From Gavia stellata (Eukaryota > Chordata > Aves > Gaviiformes > Gaviidae), in contig NC_082600.1 of NCBI RefSeq assembly GCF_030936135.1, positions 26,419,943-26,483,942 on the forward strand: a DNA stretch of 64,000 bases. Direction: 5' to 3'. The position numbers were made by a program, and so were the translations under genes. Below are positions 49,522 through 61,680 of this stretch, piece by piece; the first letter of the stretch is position 1, and each line of letters starts with the position of its first letter. Under the pieces are notes generated by a model, which saw only the letters and a program-made list of their open reading frames with translations, was not told where the DNA came from and searched no databases.

Positions 49522-51965
49522 TGAATAGAATAGAATATTTCAGTTGGAATGGACCTACAACAATCATCTAGTCCAACTGCCTGACCACTTCAGGGCTAAC
49601 CAAAAGTTAAAGTATATTATTATTAAGGGCATGGTCCAAATGCCTCTTAAACACCGACAGGCATGGGGCATTGATCACCTCTCTAGCAAGCCTGCTCCAG
49701 TGTTTGACGACTCTCTATAAAAATGTTTCCTAATGTCAAGTCTGAACCTCCCCTGACTGATGCTGCTTTGAACCATTCCCATGCATCCTGACACTGGATA
49801 CCAAGGAGAAGAAATCAGCACCTCCCTCTCTACAGCTTCCTGAGGAGGGGAAGTAGAGAGCAATAAGGTTGCCCCTCAGCCTCCTTTTCTCCAAACTAGA
49901 CAAACCCAGAGTCCTTAGCCACTCCTCATAGGACATGCCTTCCAGCTCTTTCACCAGTTTGGTTGCTCTCCTCTGGACGCATTCAATTACCTTCACATCC
50001 TTTGTAAATTGTGGGGCCTAGAACTGCACACAATACTTAATGTGGGGCCGCACGGACACTAAATACAGTGGGATAATCGCCTCTTTTGACCAGCTGGTTA
50101 TACTGTGTTTGATGCACCCCAGGATGTGGTTTGCCCTCTTGGCTGCCAGGGCACACTGCTGACTCATACTAAGCCCACTGTCAACCAGCACCCTCAGATC
50201 CCTTTCTGCAGGGCTGTTCTCCAGCCACCCCTCTCCCAATTTACACTTGTGTCCAGTGTTACTCTGTCCCAGGTGCAGAATCCAGCATTTATTCTTGTTA
50301 AATTTCATGCCATTGATGATTGCCCAATGCTCCAAACTATCTAGATCCCTCTGCAAAGCCTCTTGTCCCTTGAGAGGGTCAACAGCACCTCACAGTTTAC
50401 TATCATCAGCAAACTTGCTAATGGTGCGCTCAACTCCTGCATCCAGATCATTGATAAATATATTGAACAAAACTGTCCCTACAATTGAGCCCTGAGGAAC
50501 ACTGCTGGTGACTGGTCATCAGCCAGAGGAAGCCCTTTGAGCCCTGCCAGCCAGCCAGTTCTTCACCCAGTGCACCATGTACTTGCTCATCTCACAGCTG
50601 GACAACTTGTCCAGAAGGATGCTGTGAGGGACAGCATCAAGAGGCCTTACTAAAATCCAGAAAAACTACATCCACCACCTTCCCCTCATCCACTAGGTGG
50701 GTGACCTTATCATAGAAGGTTATCAGTTAGACAAGACTTTCGAACCCATGTTGACTGTGCCTGATGATTGCATTGTCCTTTAAATGCCTTTCAATAGCAC
50801 CCAGTATGATCTTCTCCATAATTTTTCCAGGTACTGAAGTTAGACTAACAGGTCTGTAGTTTCTTGGGTCTTCCCTCACGCCTTTCTTGTAAATTGGAAC
50901 AACACTGGCTAGCTTCCAGTCAGCAGGGACCTCCCCAAACTCTCAAGACCCTTGGTAGGTGATTGAGAGGGTTCCAACTGTAACATCCACTAGCACCTTC
51001 AGTACTCTGGGATGAATCCCATCTGGCCTCACGGACTTACAAACATTCAACTGATACAACTGGTCCCTTACAATTTCGGTGTCCACAAATGGAAAGTCAC
51101 TGTTCCTGCAGTTGTGCTCCTCCAACTCAGAGGACCGGGCAGCCCAAGGACTATCAGTATTATTAGAGACTGAGGCAAAAAAAAAGCATTGAATGCATCT
51201 ACTTTTCTTCACCCCAATTTGTCAGGTGACCATCTTCAACAAGTATTGGTCCAATGTTTTCCTAGATCTCCTCTTGCTGTTAATGTACTTCAAAAAGCCT
51301 TTCTTCTTGGCTGACACAACACTGGCCAGTTTCAAACCTAATTAAGCTTTGGCCTTTCATGTTTTCTCCCTGCATATGCAAAACACAGCTCTGTAATCTT
51401 CCTGCAAAGCCTGACCTTGCTTCCAGAGATCATACAATTTCCTTTTCCTCCTGAGTTCCAAGAGGAGTCCCCTGTTCAGCCAAACTGGTTTTCTGCACCT
51501 CTTGCTTGACTTTCAACACAATGGGATTGCCTCCTCTTGTGCCTTTAAAAGGTGGTTCTTAAAAACCGACCAGCACTTATGGACCCATAAGCCCTCAAAA
51601 GCAGATTCCCAGGGGACACTGCTAAATAGTTCGCCAAATAGTTTAAAGTTAGCTTTCTTGAAATCCAGGGCAGCAACTCTGCTGACCAATTTTAAACCAT
51701 TCAGTCATTAAACCAAATTCATTCATTCAACCATTTCATGATCACTGTGGCCAAGACAGCCACCTACCATCACATCTCCCACAAGTCCTTCTCTATTCAC
51801 AAATAGAGTCTAGGAGGGCATCTTTCCTAGTTGTCTCACTGACTATGTGTGACAAGAAGTGATCTTCAACATACTTCAGGAATTTCCCAGACTTGCTTGT
51901 CACAGCAGTATGGTATTCCCAGTTGAAGTCTGAGAAGTTGAAGTCTCCCATAAGGAGAAGGAGAG
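49522..51965 (-). mobile_element. CR1 LINE inserted inside an older CR1
   Basis: On the plus strand it starts with a short AATAG/AATAGA repeat and TTCAGTTGGAATGGACCTA, the complement of a CR1 3' end. Going up in coordinate it covers the C-terminal region (49736-49996), the RT palm (50018-50356 and on; FADD is intact near 50408-50420 but followed by a stop), the RT N-terminal half (about 50600-51060, ending at GIHPRVLKVL), the linker (51060-51720) and the end of the endonuclease domain (51793-51960, LLMGDFNFSDFNWEYHTAV and KDALLDS). It is 5' truncated within the endonuclease. Several frameshifts and stops are present, but it is clearly younger than its host. Confidence 0.92.
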
Positions 51966-52180
51966 AAGACAACTGGAAAGAAGACAAACCTGGAAAAAGA
52001 CTGGGGCGTCCTGGTGGACAAGAAGTGGAATATGAGTGAGCTGTGTATCTTTGAAGCAATAATCACATACTGGACAGCCTTAGTAGAAGCACAGCTACCA
52101 AATCAAGGCACATTATTATTCCTTTCTACTCAAGCAAACCACATCTGAAGCACTGTGTCCTTCAATGTGAGTACTCTGTG
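51966..52180 (+). mobile_element. Old CR1 LINE, right half of the split copy
   Basis: After the minus-strand element ends, the plus strand resumes CR1 coding text: a degenerate DLGVLVD motif reads DWGVLVDKKWNMSEL at about 52000-52040, followed by a relic of the conserved region ending in a CACATCTGAAGCACTGTGTCC match near 52139-52160. These are the segments expected about 35 codons after the point where the left half stops at 49521. About 100 bp of the host copy seem lost at the junction. Degeneration is strong and the right boundary near 52180 is approximate. Confidence 0.7.
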
Positions 52181-54654
52181 AGTACTATGTAAATTAAGGA
52201 ATCTGCCTTAGAAGAAAAGAGACAAAACAATGCACCTAGTTCATTCATCTAAGAATGCTGCAAATATTCAAATCTGTATCAAGCTACTGAAGTCTGAAAA
52301 GGAATTTTTATAAATACCCTGGAGTAACAAGTTAAATAATTCATTTAGCTTGTCTACCACTCAGGAGAATCAAATTTGGTTGAGAGCCTGACTGACCTGC
52401 AAATGGATTCTAACCTAGAAATAGGAAAGACAGGGCAACTGCAAGAACTTGAATCTCCTGGCACTTCCAGAAAGTTGTCATGGCAGGAAGTATGGCTTAC
52501 CAAGATAAGGTCTGCCACAGTTACTCCTCAGTAATGCCACCGGTACATTCAACCTTTAAAGGCAGGAAGGCCTCCTAGGAGCTTACAACCTAAGTAAGGG
52601 CTTAACCAGATGAACAGTGTTACTGACCTCAATAGGAAAATCTGATAAATTCTCTTTCCCTGCCCCCAGAGAAAAATCATGTGAAGTCTGGCAACACCCC
52701 CCACCGCCTCAATGAATGAGATTAAGGCCACCGATTCCCTAACACCTCAAACACTGCTCTTACAGAAGTTTTAAAACTGTCCTGAGACCACAGAAGAAAC
52801 AGAACTACTCTGAACAATACTTAGAATGTAGCAACATAGATCAGAATTGGTTTTAAAAAGGGGAACACAATGGACAAAATTTAAGATTTTAGCTGAATGC
52901 TGAGTAATCTGAGTAAGTCTGTTGAATAGACTCAAACCAAGAGAGGTTGTGGAGGATCCTTCATGAGGTTAAAAACACTCAATTGCACAAATGCTTTTTT
53001 AGGGAACCACTCCCTGTCACTGAAACAGCACGCAAGTTAGGTTACAAGGCTTCCAATCGTAAAATATATCTGCAGGTTGTCAGGAGGATGTGATCACCTT
53101 TCCCTTTCACTGCGTTCATGAGTACTAGTCAAGCTACTGCTCTTCAGGTTTACCTTCTCTTTGTATGTTCTAGATTACAGGCCCTCCAGTGCTGAGACTT
53201 CCTGTGCTACTTCTTAAGTACCATTGCTCAAAATAAGTACAAAATAAGACAATCCAATTACTACTTTAAAACAGAAACACTCCTCTCTCCACAAAACCCT
53301 TACAGCATGTCCCGTAATCCAAACTGACCTCTGTACTCCTTCAGCAAGGTAAAAAGCCTTTCCCTGTTCTAATTAGTTCTAAAATGTACCACTACCACCA
53401 AAAAAAAAAAAGTTTTTGAGAGGGATTTACATAGACAGATCTGACAGTTTGCTTGGGCTGCGAAATATAAATCCAATTTGGATCTCTCCCCAAGAATAAG
53501 TAGGTATTAGGGGATCAGACACGGACAGTGTGTCTGTAATATAACTGTATTCGTCAATCATGATTTAGTGAGTCATTCAATTTTTGTTTTGTATATGTTA
53601 TGATCATTTAACATTTTAATACAGAGTTAAATATAAATCACTGCTTTATATTCTCACAATCAAATCTGTCCCTCAGCTATTTGATTTATAAGGAAAGCAG
53701 AACACTGCAAAACCACTAAAACCATGCAAATTTTGTTACCTACTTAAGAGTACTAACTGCACCTCCGCATTCAAAATGAATTTTACAAGTTTAAACAGTC
53801 CTGTCTGAAAGCTTCACCCAGTGAGGAAAGCAAAAAAGAGTTCTATGCATAGAAATATATCCTATTTTTAAAGGACTTCAGAAACCATGAGGCCACCTGT
53901 TCCTTGACACATGCTATGTAGGTATATATTCTAAAAACATAGCCAAAAAATAAGCTCCAGACAGAGTAATTCAAGAAAAGTAAGTGGAGTGTGATCAAGA
54001 ATTCAGGAAAAGAGAGAGAAGAAATCACTCTCCATATATTCTGCAACACAGAAGGTAACAGTGGACCAAGTAGAAGCGCTATGAAAAGAGAATCTCTCGT
54101 GTGTGCTGCAGAGTGAAGTACAATCGTCAGTAGGTGGAGCCTACTGGAGCTATATCCAGTAGATATAGCAGACAATACTTTCTTAAGGGCGGGAAAACAT
54201 GAGACAGAAGTGGTCTGCTCTGAAGTCAGGTGATACTTTAAATGGCTTTTTTGTTCAGTGGCACATTAACTTCAATGGCAAGCATACTTTAAAAAAATTA
54301 CTGTTAGCATTTCTAACTCATACACCAAGAAATGGAAGTTTTGTATATCCTCTACCATACTCCAAGGATATTCAAAGGCCCAGTTTCCTTTCCAGGACAC
54401 CAGCTTGCACATTTATGTCCAAGTAGTTCTCCCAAATCCTTATCCAGTAGGAGATTTAGGAAAGAACATGCAATACACAAGCAAGACTAAAGACATTCAG
54501 AACAAGGGAGAAGGAAAAGGTCTAATGGACCATGCTGCCAGTGAGTCAACAGCAATTTCGGAATGGACAAGCACCGTATTTGCTTCACTAGAAGCAACAT
54601 GATTCGAGTCCATTAGCACAGGGCCTGAAAACATTTTGCTAATACAGAATTAGG
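52181..54654. other. Non-coding DNA downstream of the minus-strand gene
   Basis: AT-rich sequence between the split CR1 and the inferred polyadenylation site. On the minus strand 54624-54497 offers an acceptor-like TTTTCAG and a 42-codon open frame, but it lies beyond the AATAAA, so I do not include it in the gene. Otherwise nothing is seen. Confidence 0.45.
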
Positions 54655-55318
54655 TTCCAAGTTTCAACTTGTTTTTATTCCCTCCTTGTGCCCCAGCCAA
54701 GAAATCCTCCTGGTCTGGAAGAAAGCAGAGGGAGACTTTCGCCTCCCTGAGAGGTAATGGGACTTTCACCCAAAAAATGCCAAATGCACAAACAAGCAAC
54801 ATGTCCAGGGGGTGAATAAAGATTTGAAAACCCAAAAGAATCTGTACATGACCCAGCACATCTGAGCTGGCATCAGGGAAGGAGATGAATGCATAATAAA
54901 TACAGCAATAGCAAGAACATTTTTAAAAGCCACTGCAGTTCCAACACTGATTACCTTTTTTTTAAACATAGATTCACAAACATGATTTAGGTATGCGGGG
55001 CACGCAGATCAGCCTGGATGATGGCACGCATCATGCACCAATACTGAAGATGTCACTACCGCCACACAAGACGTTTGGTGAAGACATACACCAGAGTCAA
55101 AGACTTCCAAAATCCAGCAAGCTTTTACAGTTGCAATGCTTCCTTTTAGCTGTATCCAGGGCTCTTCTCTGGTGGCATTTTAAAAAAGTTACTGGAGGCA
55201 GAAATAGTGGCTTTCTCGGCTGCTGGTGTTTTCCCTGTCCACTCAGAGTTCTGGGATCTCAGGGATGGTGTTGCTGTTAGCTCTGACTCTGCTGCATCCA
55301 TGTGGACAGATACAGTTG
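54655..55318 (-). CDS. Candidate terminal exon 5: last 13 codons, stop and 3' UTR
   Basis: Minus strand. The acceptor is a long pyrimidine-rich tract ending TTTTATATTCCAG at 55319. Continuing in phase 0 from the micro-exon, the coding part (55318-55277) reads QLYLSTWMQQSQS and stops at TAA. About 600 nt of untranslated sequence follow, to an AATAAA at 54679-54674; the end near 54655 is estimated from that signal. An alternative frame of the first 126 nt is open and ends at a GTAACT, but that reading would skip exons 3 and 4 and ignore the polyadenylation signal, so I prefer the terminal-exon model. The protein is unrecognised. The five-exon chain gives about 94 C-terminal codons. Confidence 0.55.
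54674..54679 (-). terminator. Polyadenylation signal AATAAA of the minus-strand gene
   Basis: A perfect AATAAA hexamer on the minus strand lies about 600 nt after the TAA stop of the candidate terminal exon. T/G-containing sequence follows (towards lower coordinates, 54650-54630), as expected downstream of a cleavage site. The cleavage position itself cannot be read from sequence. Confidence 0.5.
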
Positions 55319-56419
55319 CTGGAATATAAAATTGCAGGAAAGGGGGAACAGAGGAAGAGAGTAGAAAAGGGCAATAAAAAAAAAAGTTAGAACAAGTGAC
55401 TTCATGGCAAATGCCTCATATATTATTTCTGATTTATGAGTTCCTACAAGTTCCCTCTCCAAATTCCTTTGAAATAAAGGTTCCTGATAGCATTAACACC
55501 TTTGCTCTAATGATTCTCACATTCAGAACTCCAAGTTCCCAGTCTACCAACTAGTTCCCTTAGTTAAAGTTCCTACTGAAGATCAAGAGCTTTAGCTGTC
55601 CCATATTTAAACTGAATCAATTCATAATCACTCAACTGAAGATAACTTGATCTCACCACAAAGACTCAATTAACCCTGTATCTGAGAATTTTGAAGTCTC
55701 TGAAGGCTTGGCAAATTTCAGGTTGCAAAGCCCAGTTAAAGAGGAAAATATACCTCTCCTCTTTACCCAGTAAAGGCAGTACCATGAACCTCCACATATA
55801 TCCAATATAGTAAATCAGCATATTATAACAAGAAGCTACTTGCTAAGCTAGGTTGGAATCCATTCTCATTTTCTCAGTACAACCATTGCTTCAAAATGGG
55901 ACAGGCTATAATTAGCAAGAGAGATTTGCAGATCCATAGCTCAACCTAACAGTCACCCAAATTTCCAGAAGGATTGTCAGAAACCTAGAGATATGAGAGC
56001 TTAATCCCATTCTCAGTATTCTGAATCACTCAATCCTCACAAGCAGAACAGGGCAGGATAAAAAAAGAGTAACTGCCACAGGAGTCTTTGGGGCAACCAG
56101 AATTTTTCTGAACAAGTAACTGCTTCAGTACAAAACATCTCTTTTTCATTGTATTCTCACAACAGATAATAGTTGTTTATGTGTTTTTATTACAAGTTGT
56201 GTCTGCTGTTCTGTAGTGGATGAAGGATAAAGAGGCCACAACAAGCCTCAACTAGAGGACTGACTGCTTTGAAGTTTAAATAAAAAGCTGGTTCAATGCT
56301 TGAGGTTCCACACTCCAGTAGATCTGGAACCCCAAGAATCCTGTTCCTGTACATCCAAAGCAGTGAGTCATTCCCATACAACCACAACACAGCTGATAAC
56401 AGTACATTGCATATTTTAC

Positions 56420-56443
56420 CTCTAGCCCATCAACTTCCTCCAT
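56420..56443 (-). CDS. Candidate micro-exon 4 (24 nt)
   Basis: Minus strand. A T-rich tract runs into the acceptor (TTTCGTATGACCTTCAG), then come 24 nt, then the donor GAG|GTAAAA. It starts and ends in phase 0, matching the end of the exon at 57348-57388 and the start of the terminal exon at 55318. It encodes MEEVDGLE, an acidic octapeptide. Because it is a multiple of three it could be skipped without changing the frame, so alternative inclusion is possible. Its small size makes it the least certain link in the chain. Confidence 0.45.
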
Positions 56444-57347
56444 CTGAAGGTCATACGAAACATGCAAAAAAATAAAAGTAAGTCAAAGTCCTTAAACTGG
56501 TAATCACCACCAATACTACACTATGAGACCCTCACTAGCAGCCTCCCCACTCAGGCTCTCCATCTTTGCTCACAAAAAGAAAAAAAAGGACTGAACCAGG
56601 CTTCTTGCTACGGGGTACCATCACACCATGACAAAGAGCGGATGCATTAGCAAGAAACAGGAGAGGGAAAATTCACCAAATTTCTACTACTCAGACTGTT
56701 CTCTAATAACCAGTTTCAGAGGCTGCTAACTGGCACCATTTAGAAATAACTATTTTTCACAAGCTGAGTGTAAATAACATGCCAAGGCAGACAAAAATCT
56801 ATTTATGCAGATTTTTACCCCAGACTCACTGTAATACCTGAATAGGATGCCAGTTACCATGTGCACTGCTACATATATAGGGGACTGGACCACATAAACA
56901 CTAAAAACGTCAATGTAAAGCTGTACAATTGTTCACCATTTATTTCACAACCATCTATACTTATGGCCTATTCCAACTAACAGCAGACATGACAGTTTTC
57001 ATCAGATCCCTTTCAAACCAGAGAATAACTACCATGAGAATAACATTTTTAACAGTATTTCTCAGTAAAGCTCTACTGTGCTACTGGGGACATTATTCCA
57101 AATCTATTGCACTGCAACAGAAAGTAACTAAACACAAGGATACTACCTATGCCTTTTGAAGCTCCTAAGTATTAGACCACTGAAAGTTCGAAGGACCTTT
57201 ATCACTATAGACTTTCTTCTCCCTAGGCACTGGCTGTTGGTCACTGAGTTGGATTAACTTCCAGTCTAATCTAGTACAGCCAGTCTTACTTCCTCCAGAT
57301 TTCCTTATTCGACTGACAAACTACACCAGCCATATTTTCGTTCTTAC

Positions 57348-57388
57348 CTGGTGAAAGCCTCGTGCTTTAGGGCTCACAAACCGCTCAA
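57348..57388 (-). CDS. Candidate internal exon 3 (41 nt)
   Basis: Minus strand. The acceptor is GTGCTTTCTGACAG and the donor CAG|GTAAGA, close to the consensus. The only open frame uses two bases to finish the split codon from 60520-60611 (G+TT, Val), then reads ERFVSPKARGFHQ and ends exactly on a codon boundary. Both other frames hit stops at once, so this exon gives independent support for the frame assigned upstream. A 41-nt exon is small but within the vertebrate range. No domain is recognised. Confidence 0.55.
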
Positions 57389-57921
57389 CTGTCAGAAAGC
57401 ACTAACTTTAATTTTCAGTCTCTCAACATTTGCATAACTTTGCCCAACTTAATTTTGATAACAGTCACCTCCTGAAGTGCAAATGAATTCTGAATTTTCT
57501 ACCTACTTTTTGTTGCTCTGAACAGCCATGCCTTTTTCCAAAATGCTATTCTTTAACAGCTATCTCAGTTATGGTATCTAGGCCAGTTAGCCTCAAAGGG
57601 CAAGACTAATACCAGAAGTTTAAAGCTATAACAATACAATAGAGACCTAGGCACTTTTGCTACAGTAATGCACGTTTTTTGATGTTCATACAAGGGTCTC
57701 TGACAAAAGATGCTTTACCAGAACCCATAAATACAGTCACAAAAGTACGTGAGAAGACATGAAATAAACTTAGTTGGCTTGGCTCCCAAATAAACATATC
57801 TCTAGTTCCCTTCTCTCATTCCTGCAGCTAGAAGGGAGATAGCATCCACATCTCATATGCCTTTTAATAGCATCTTCTGATTTCGGCCAAATTCAACTCC
57901 AAATTTTGTGTGGATGGCAGC

Positions 57922-57946
57922 GGGGGGGGGTGTGTGTGTGTGTGTG
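57922..57946. repeat. G-run followed by (TG)n
   Basis: A run of nine G leads directly into eight TG units. It lies in an intron of the candidate minus-strand gene. Confidence 0.95.
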
Positions 57947-58089
57947 AAGAGACAGCGGAAGATTTGTAGCTGCATGTTTAAGGAAGAAGCTAAATTCATC
58001 ACAATGACAGGGGAGAGTGTTGGCAGAGATTTGAGCTATTTATTCTTTTAGGAAAATCCTATAAAGAATGACACGAGGAAGCCTCTATC

Positions 58090-58290
58090 TGCAGTCTTGT
58101 TCATCACACCAGTGAGGAGTCCGATAACAGATGTATGCAGTAGTGTGATTTAGTGCCGGGAGCTGGCCCCTGATGTGTATTAATACAGCAGCAAAGCGGA
58201 ACGAGCCCCTCTTCATCACTCATCTCTATAAAAGAGGTGGAATCCTAGATGGCCCGATGTTCGGCAGAGCAAGCCCATTTGTTCTGCTGA
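58090..58290. promoter_or_regulatory. Candidate intronic enhancer-like block
   Basis: This lies between the candidate exons at 57348 and 60520. CCGATAACAGATGTATGC combines GATA and E-box cores; GTGTATTAATACAGCAGC, AAAGCGGAACGAGCCCC and GGCCCGATGTTCGGC follow, with retained CpG. No phase-compatible splice sites surround it, so I read it as regulatory rather than an exon. Confidence 0.3.
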
Positions 58291-58936
58291 CTGATGGAGC
58301 CAGCTCAGGCTGTGTCCTTCACCTCCATGGGGCACTCAGGTTGCAAAAAAGGAGATCACTGAAGCAGGACCTGGTCAACAAGTGAGACGAGAGCAGCTGG
58401 ACTCAGCTAAGGAGCTACTTAAAGGTGAAGAAATCCAGCACCCTGTGTGCCTGCGTTCTGATTCACCTGTTTTTCACCTTTTGCAGAAGTAAAATACCAC
58501 AAACATAAAAAGCCTCTGTAGTGAGAAAATGAGGCTGCCATGATTCCTCAGGTACAGGGGAACCCCAGTATAACACATCTATGTAGGGGCGAGTAGATGC
58601 ATGGCAAGGGAGAAAAATCTCTCTCTCTCATCAATGTCTAACAAGCATAAGAGTCTTCAGTTAATTCCACAATATTGCCATGTAATCCTATGTATTTCTT
58701 TAGGCATTAGTAATTCCACAGTCAGATCACCTTTAACAGAAATAATATTAGATTTCAGAAGATTCCAAGTTACATACCCAGGTTGTGCTCCAGCTGCAAT
58801 TGGGAGACTGCTGTAGAAAGTCAGCTAGGACACAGCTTCAGTTACCCAATCATAAAAGTTTCTTTCCGCAAGTCAGTATTGTAGCAAACCCTGCCCCATA
58901 GCTGTTAACTTTGCTGGGGATATTTCCAAACAGGGA

Positions 58937-58964
58937 CTAAGGAAGAGATCCTAAGGAAGAGATC
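58937..58964. repeat. 14-bp tandem duplication
   Basis: CTAAGGAAGAGATC occurs twice head to tail without a mismatch, in an intron of the minus-strand gene. Probably a recent slippage or duplication event. Confidence 0.95.
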
Positions 58965-60487
58965 TTTACCACTTCTGACCCTTAAAGACATTGCAGCACT
59001 TTTCTCTTAATGATCAGCACCAACAGCCTGTCCAGATTCCAGTAACTATACTCTCCTTCCTTATTTTGTAATGCATACACTAAATTTTCTCTCCCTCATC
59101 CCTTAAAAAAAATAATCAAAAAACCCCTTTCAAACCTCTGTGCTATTTTCCAGTGCTGAGTTCCACTCCAGATGCAGATTCAACTCTTCAAAAAGTGTTC
59201 ACTACACAATTTGCCTAGTCAGGCAAGTACAATTTACATAGTATTTTGGAACATGTAGGCACAGAAATAGAAGCTCTGCCTGTAGAAAGCGACCAGCAAT
59301 GCAGTACAGAATACACTCTGAACAATAAATAAATGGACAGGTAACAAGGGACACTATCATTCATACCAAGAAAACCTAGTATCCCAGAATTAAAATTCTG
59401 TGGCTACGTATGTATGATTTTACTAACCTTCTCACTACAGAAGTTTGAATATCCTAGCATGGAATACTCAAAAGCCAGGAAAGAATATCCTCAATAAACA
59501 GTCAATAACAGATGACACTTTTGCTGAGCAACAGATTCTTAATTTAACAGGTCTTTATCTTCTTTTTAATACAGAACCTTTCAGACAGTCTGTAATCCAG
59601 ATCTGTGGCCTGGAGAGCTAGCACAGCTTTCTTCCCTACTTCATTATTCAACTGTCTATCCACCAGCCCAAGGAAGAAATCAGAACTTCATTCCTCCTAT
59701 TCATCATCAGTTCCTTTGGCCTCCCCCAATGTTTTCACATCACTATTTTTCCTATCATTTTACCCACTGCCTTGTCACTGGACTACAACAATAGTTTGTT
59801 TAATAAACTGGTTGGAAGAACATGCATCGCTTGATAGTAGGCAAAATATTTCAAGAGGGCATAGGGTGAGAGGCCAGAAAGAAGTCTCCTAAACCCCTCT
59901 GTGTTCTGCAAATTAAAACTTTTTCAGATTCTGATGAGTAATCAGTCACTTTCCAGAAATATGCCACATGAAAATAAAACAGCATTTTAATCACTACATC
60001 CCCAGAGCAAGAAAAAGAAAAAAAGTTACTATTTTCGTGCACAAGAGAGTAAGACAACTACCAGGGAACACATGGTCTCACCCAGTGATGATACAAAAAT
60101 TGCCAGATTTCTGCTCCTGCGAAAGTGTCTAGAAACACCCTGAAAAAGGGCACCAGAGCCACCAGCTAATGTCAGCCCAACACTGAAGGAACACACTGTT
60201 TATACTGATCACCCCCTTATTACCATGTACTGCATAAATTTAGGAACAGTGGAAATAACACCTTATGAAGAAACAGATTATTGCACACTGTACAGTGAAG
60301 CACTGTAAATTATATTAACTTACCATAGCTGCATCATCAAAGAAGATTTGTTTAGTAGGCAGCTTTTGATGCTGTGCAACCCCACGTGATATTCTCGCTC
60401 ACACACATTTCATTAGTTTCAAATCAAGGTAATGCTATTTTTGACTACTGTGACTCTGGCACTCTGCTCAAGAGGGACACGACTTTA

Positions 60488-60622
<135 letters not shown>

Positions 60623-61485
60623 TTAAAACAAATCAAACTCTATTCCAGTATCACTTTCCCTTAAGACTCTGGCCAATCACCCCCCAACTCCCACCTTCCC
60701 ATCAGCTTTTTAACTAGTAGGCAGCGCAAATCAAAAGCCTCTCATGGAAGTTTTGCTCACATTCTTTGTTAATATACCATTATGCTCCCATTTCTTTTAA
60801 GAGCTCACACACATAAACTGCTCAGAAGAATAATTATTTCTTAGCCTTTAAAGGATCTGGTTTTGTATTAACTTTAAAATAACTCTTTGCATAAGTAAAG
60901 ATGTGATCAAGCAGTGATATGACACATGTCCTACCATTACTTCTATAAAGCGTAACAAATGTCTGCAAGATTGCTCTTCAAAGAAATTGCATGATATTTG
61001 CTTCCTTATTCAGAAACTATTTTGCAACCTATTTAGTATTGTAGAGTCATCTTAGAACGTACCTATATTCCAAATATCCATGCACATTGTTTCCACTACA
61101 GTAGTAAGTTCATAAAGTTAGGAATGCAAAACTGTCTCATGCATTTTCAAAATTATGATTTCCTTATTCAAGTGCTGTGAAAACAGCTGAATCTGGCTTA
61201 TGGTAATACAGCCTTTCTGCACCCGTAAACTGGCTGAAAGACATAATCTATACTGGTAATATCAGCTGTTAAGTCTGAAGCCTACTGATGACCACTTAAG
61301 TTCAAGCATTCGCCAATTAAGAAGAATCCTGCATTATTGGGACTGACTGAAACTGAGCACTCCTCCAAGTTCTAGACATAGGAAGAAGAGGATTTTAATT
61401 CAGAGAAGACAGACTTGGCAGCAGACCGGAGAATTTTCTCAAATACAATCCATAATGAATACAAATGCATAACTTAATAATGATG

Positions 61486-61680
61486 TTGGGTTCAAATCCC
61501 TGCTTTGTCCAAGACAACAGAGTTTCTTTGGCAAGTTCCTTGGTTACTCTCTGCATCAGATCTGACAGGCAAAATGCAGAACTAAAGTGCAAATAAAATC
61601 CATTAGAGATTGTGAGGTGCTTACATGGCGTAAAGATTAGAACCATATAAATGTTGATGATTAAGTGATGAAAAGTTTCT
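61486..61680 (+). mobile_element. MIR-like SINE relic with a B-box-like motif
   Basis: GGGTTCAAATCCCTGCTTTG is close to a tRNA-derived B box with the following MIR text. GGCAAGTTCCTTGGTTACTCT corresponds to the conserved GGCAAGT-ACTTAAC-CTCT segment, and GAGGTGCTT with a later AGAACCATATAAATGTTGATG corresponds to the tail. Moderate divergence. It lies in an intron of the minus-strand gene. Confidence 0.45.

Noticed and set aside
54497..54624. Minus-strand acceptor plus 42-codon open frame ending in TGA
   Set aside because: It lies beyond the polyadenylation signal and only fits the less likely 126-nt exon model.
54726..54749. Minus-strand acceptor-like CTCTCAG with a short open frame
   Set aside because: It falls in the inferred 3' UTR, and its open frame runs through the AATAAA itself.
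55193..55318. 126-nt block read as an internal exon in another frame (42 codons, GTAACT donor)
   Set aside because: That model skips two phase-perfect exons and ignores the downstream AATAAA; the terminal-exon reading explains more. It remains a possible alternative transcript.
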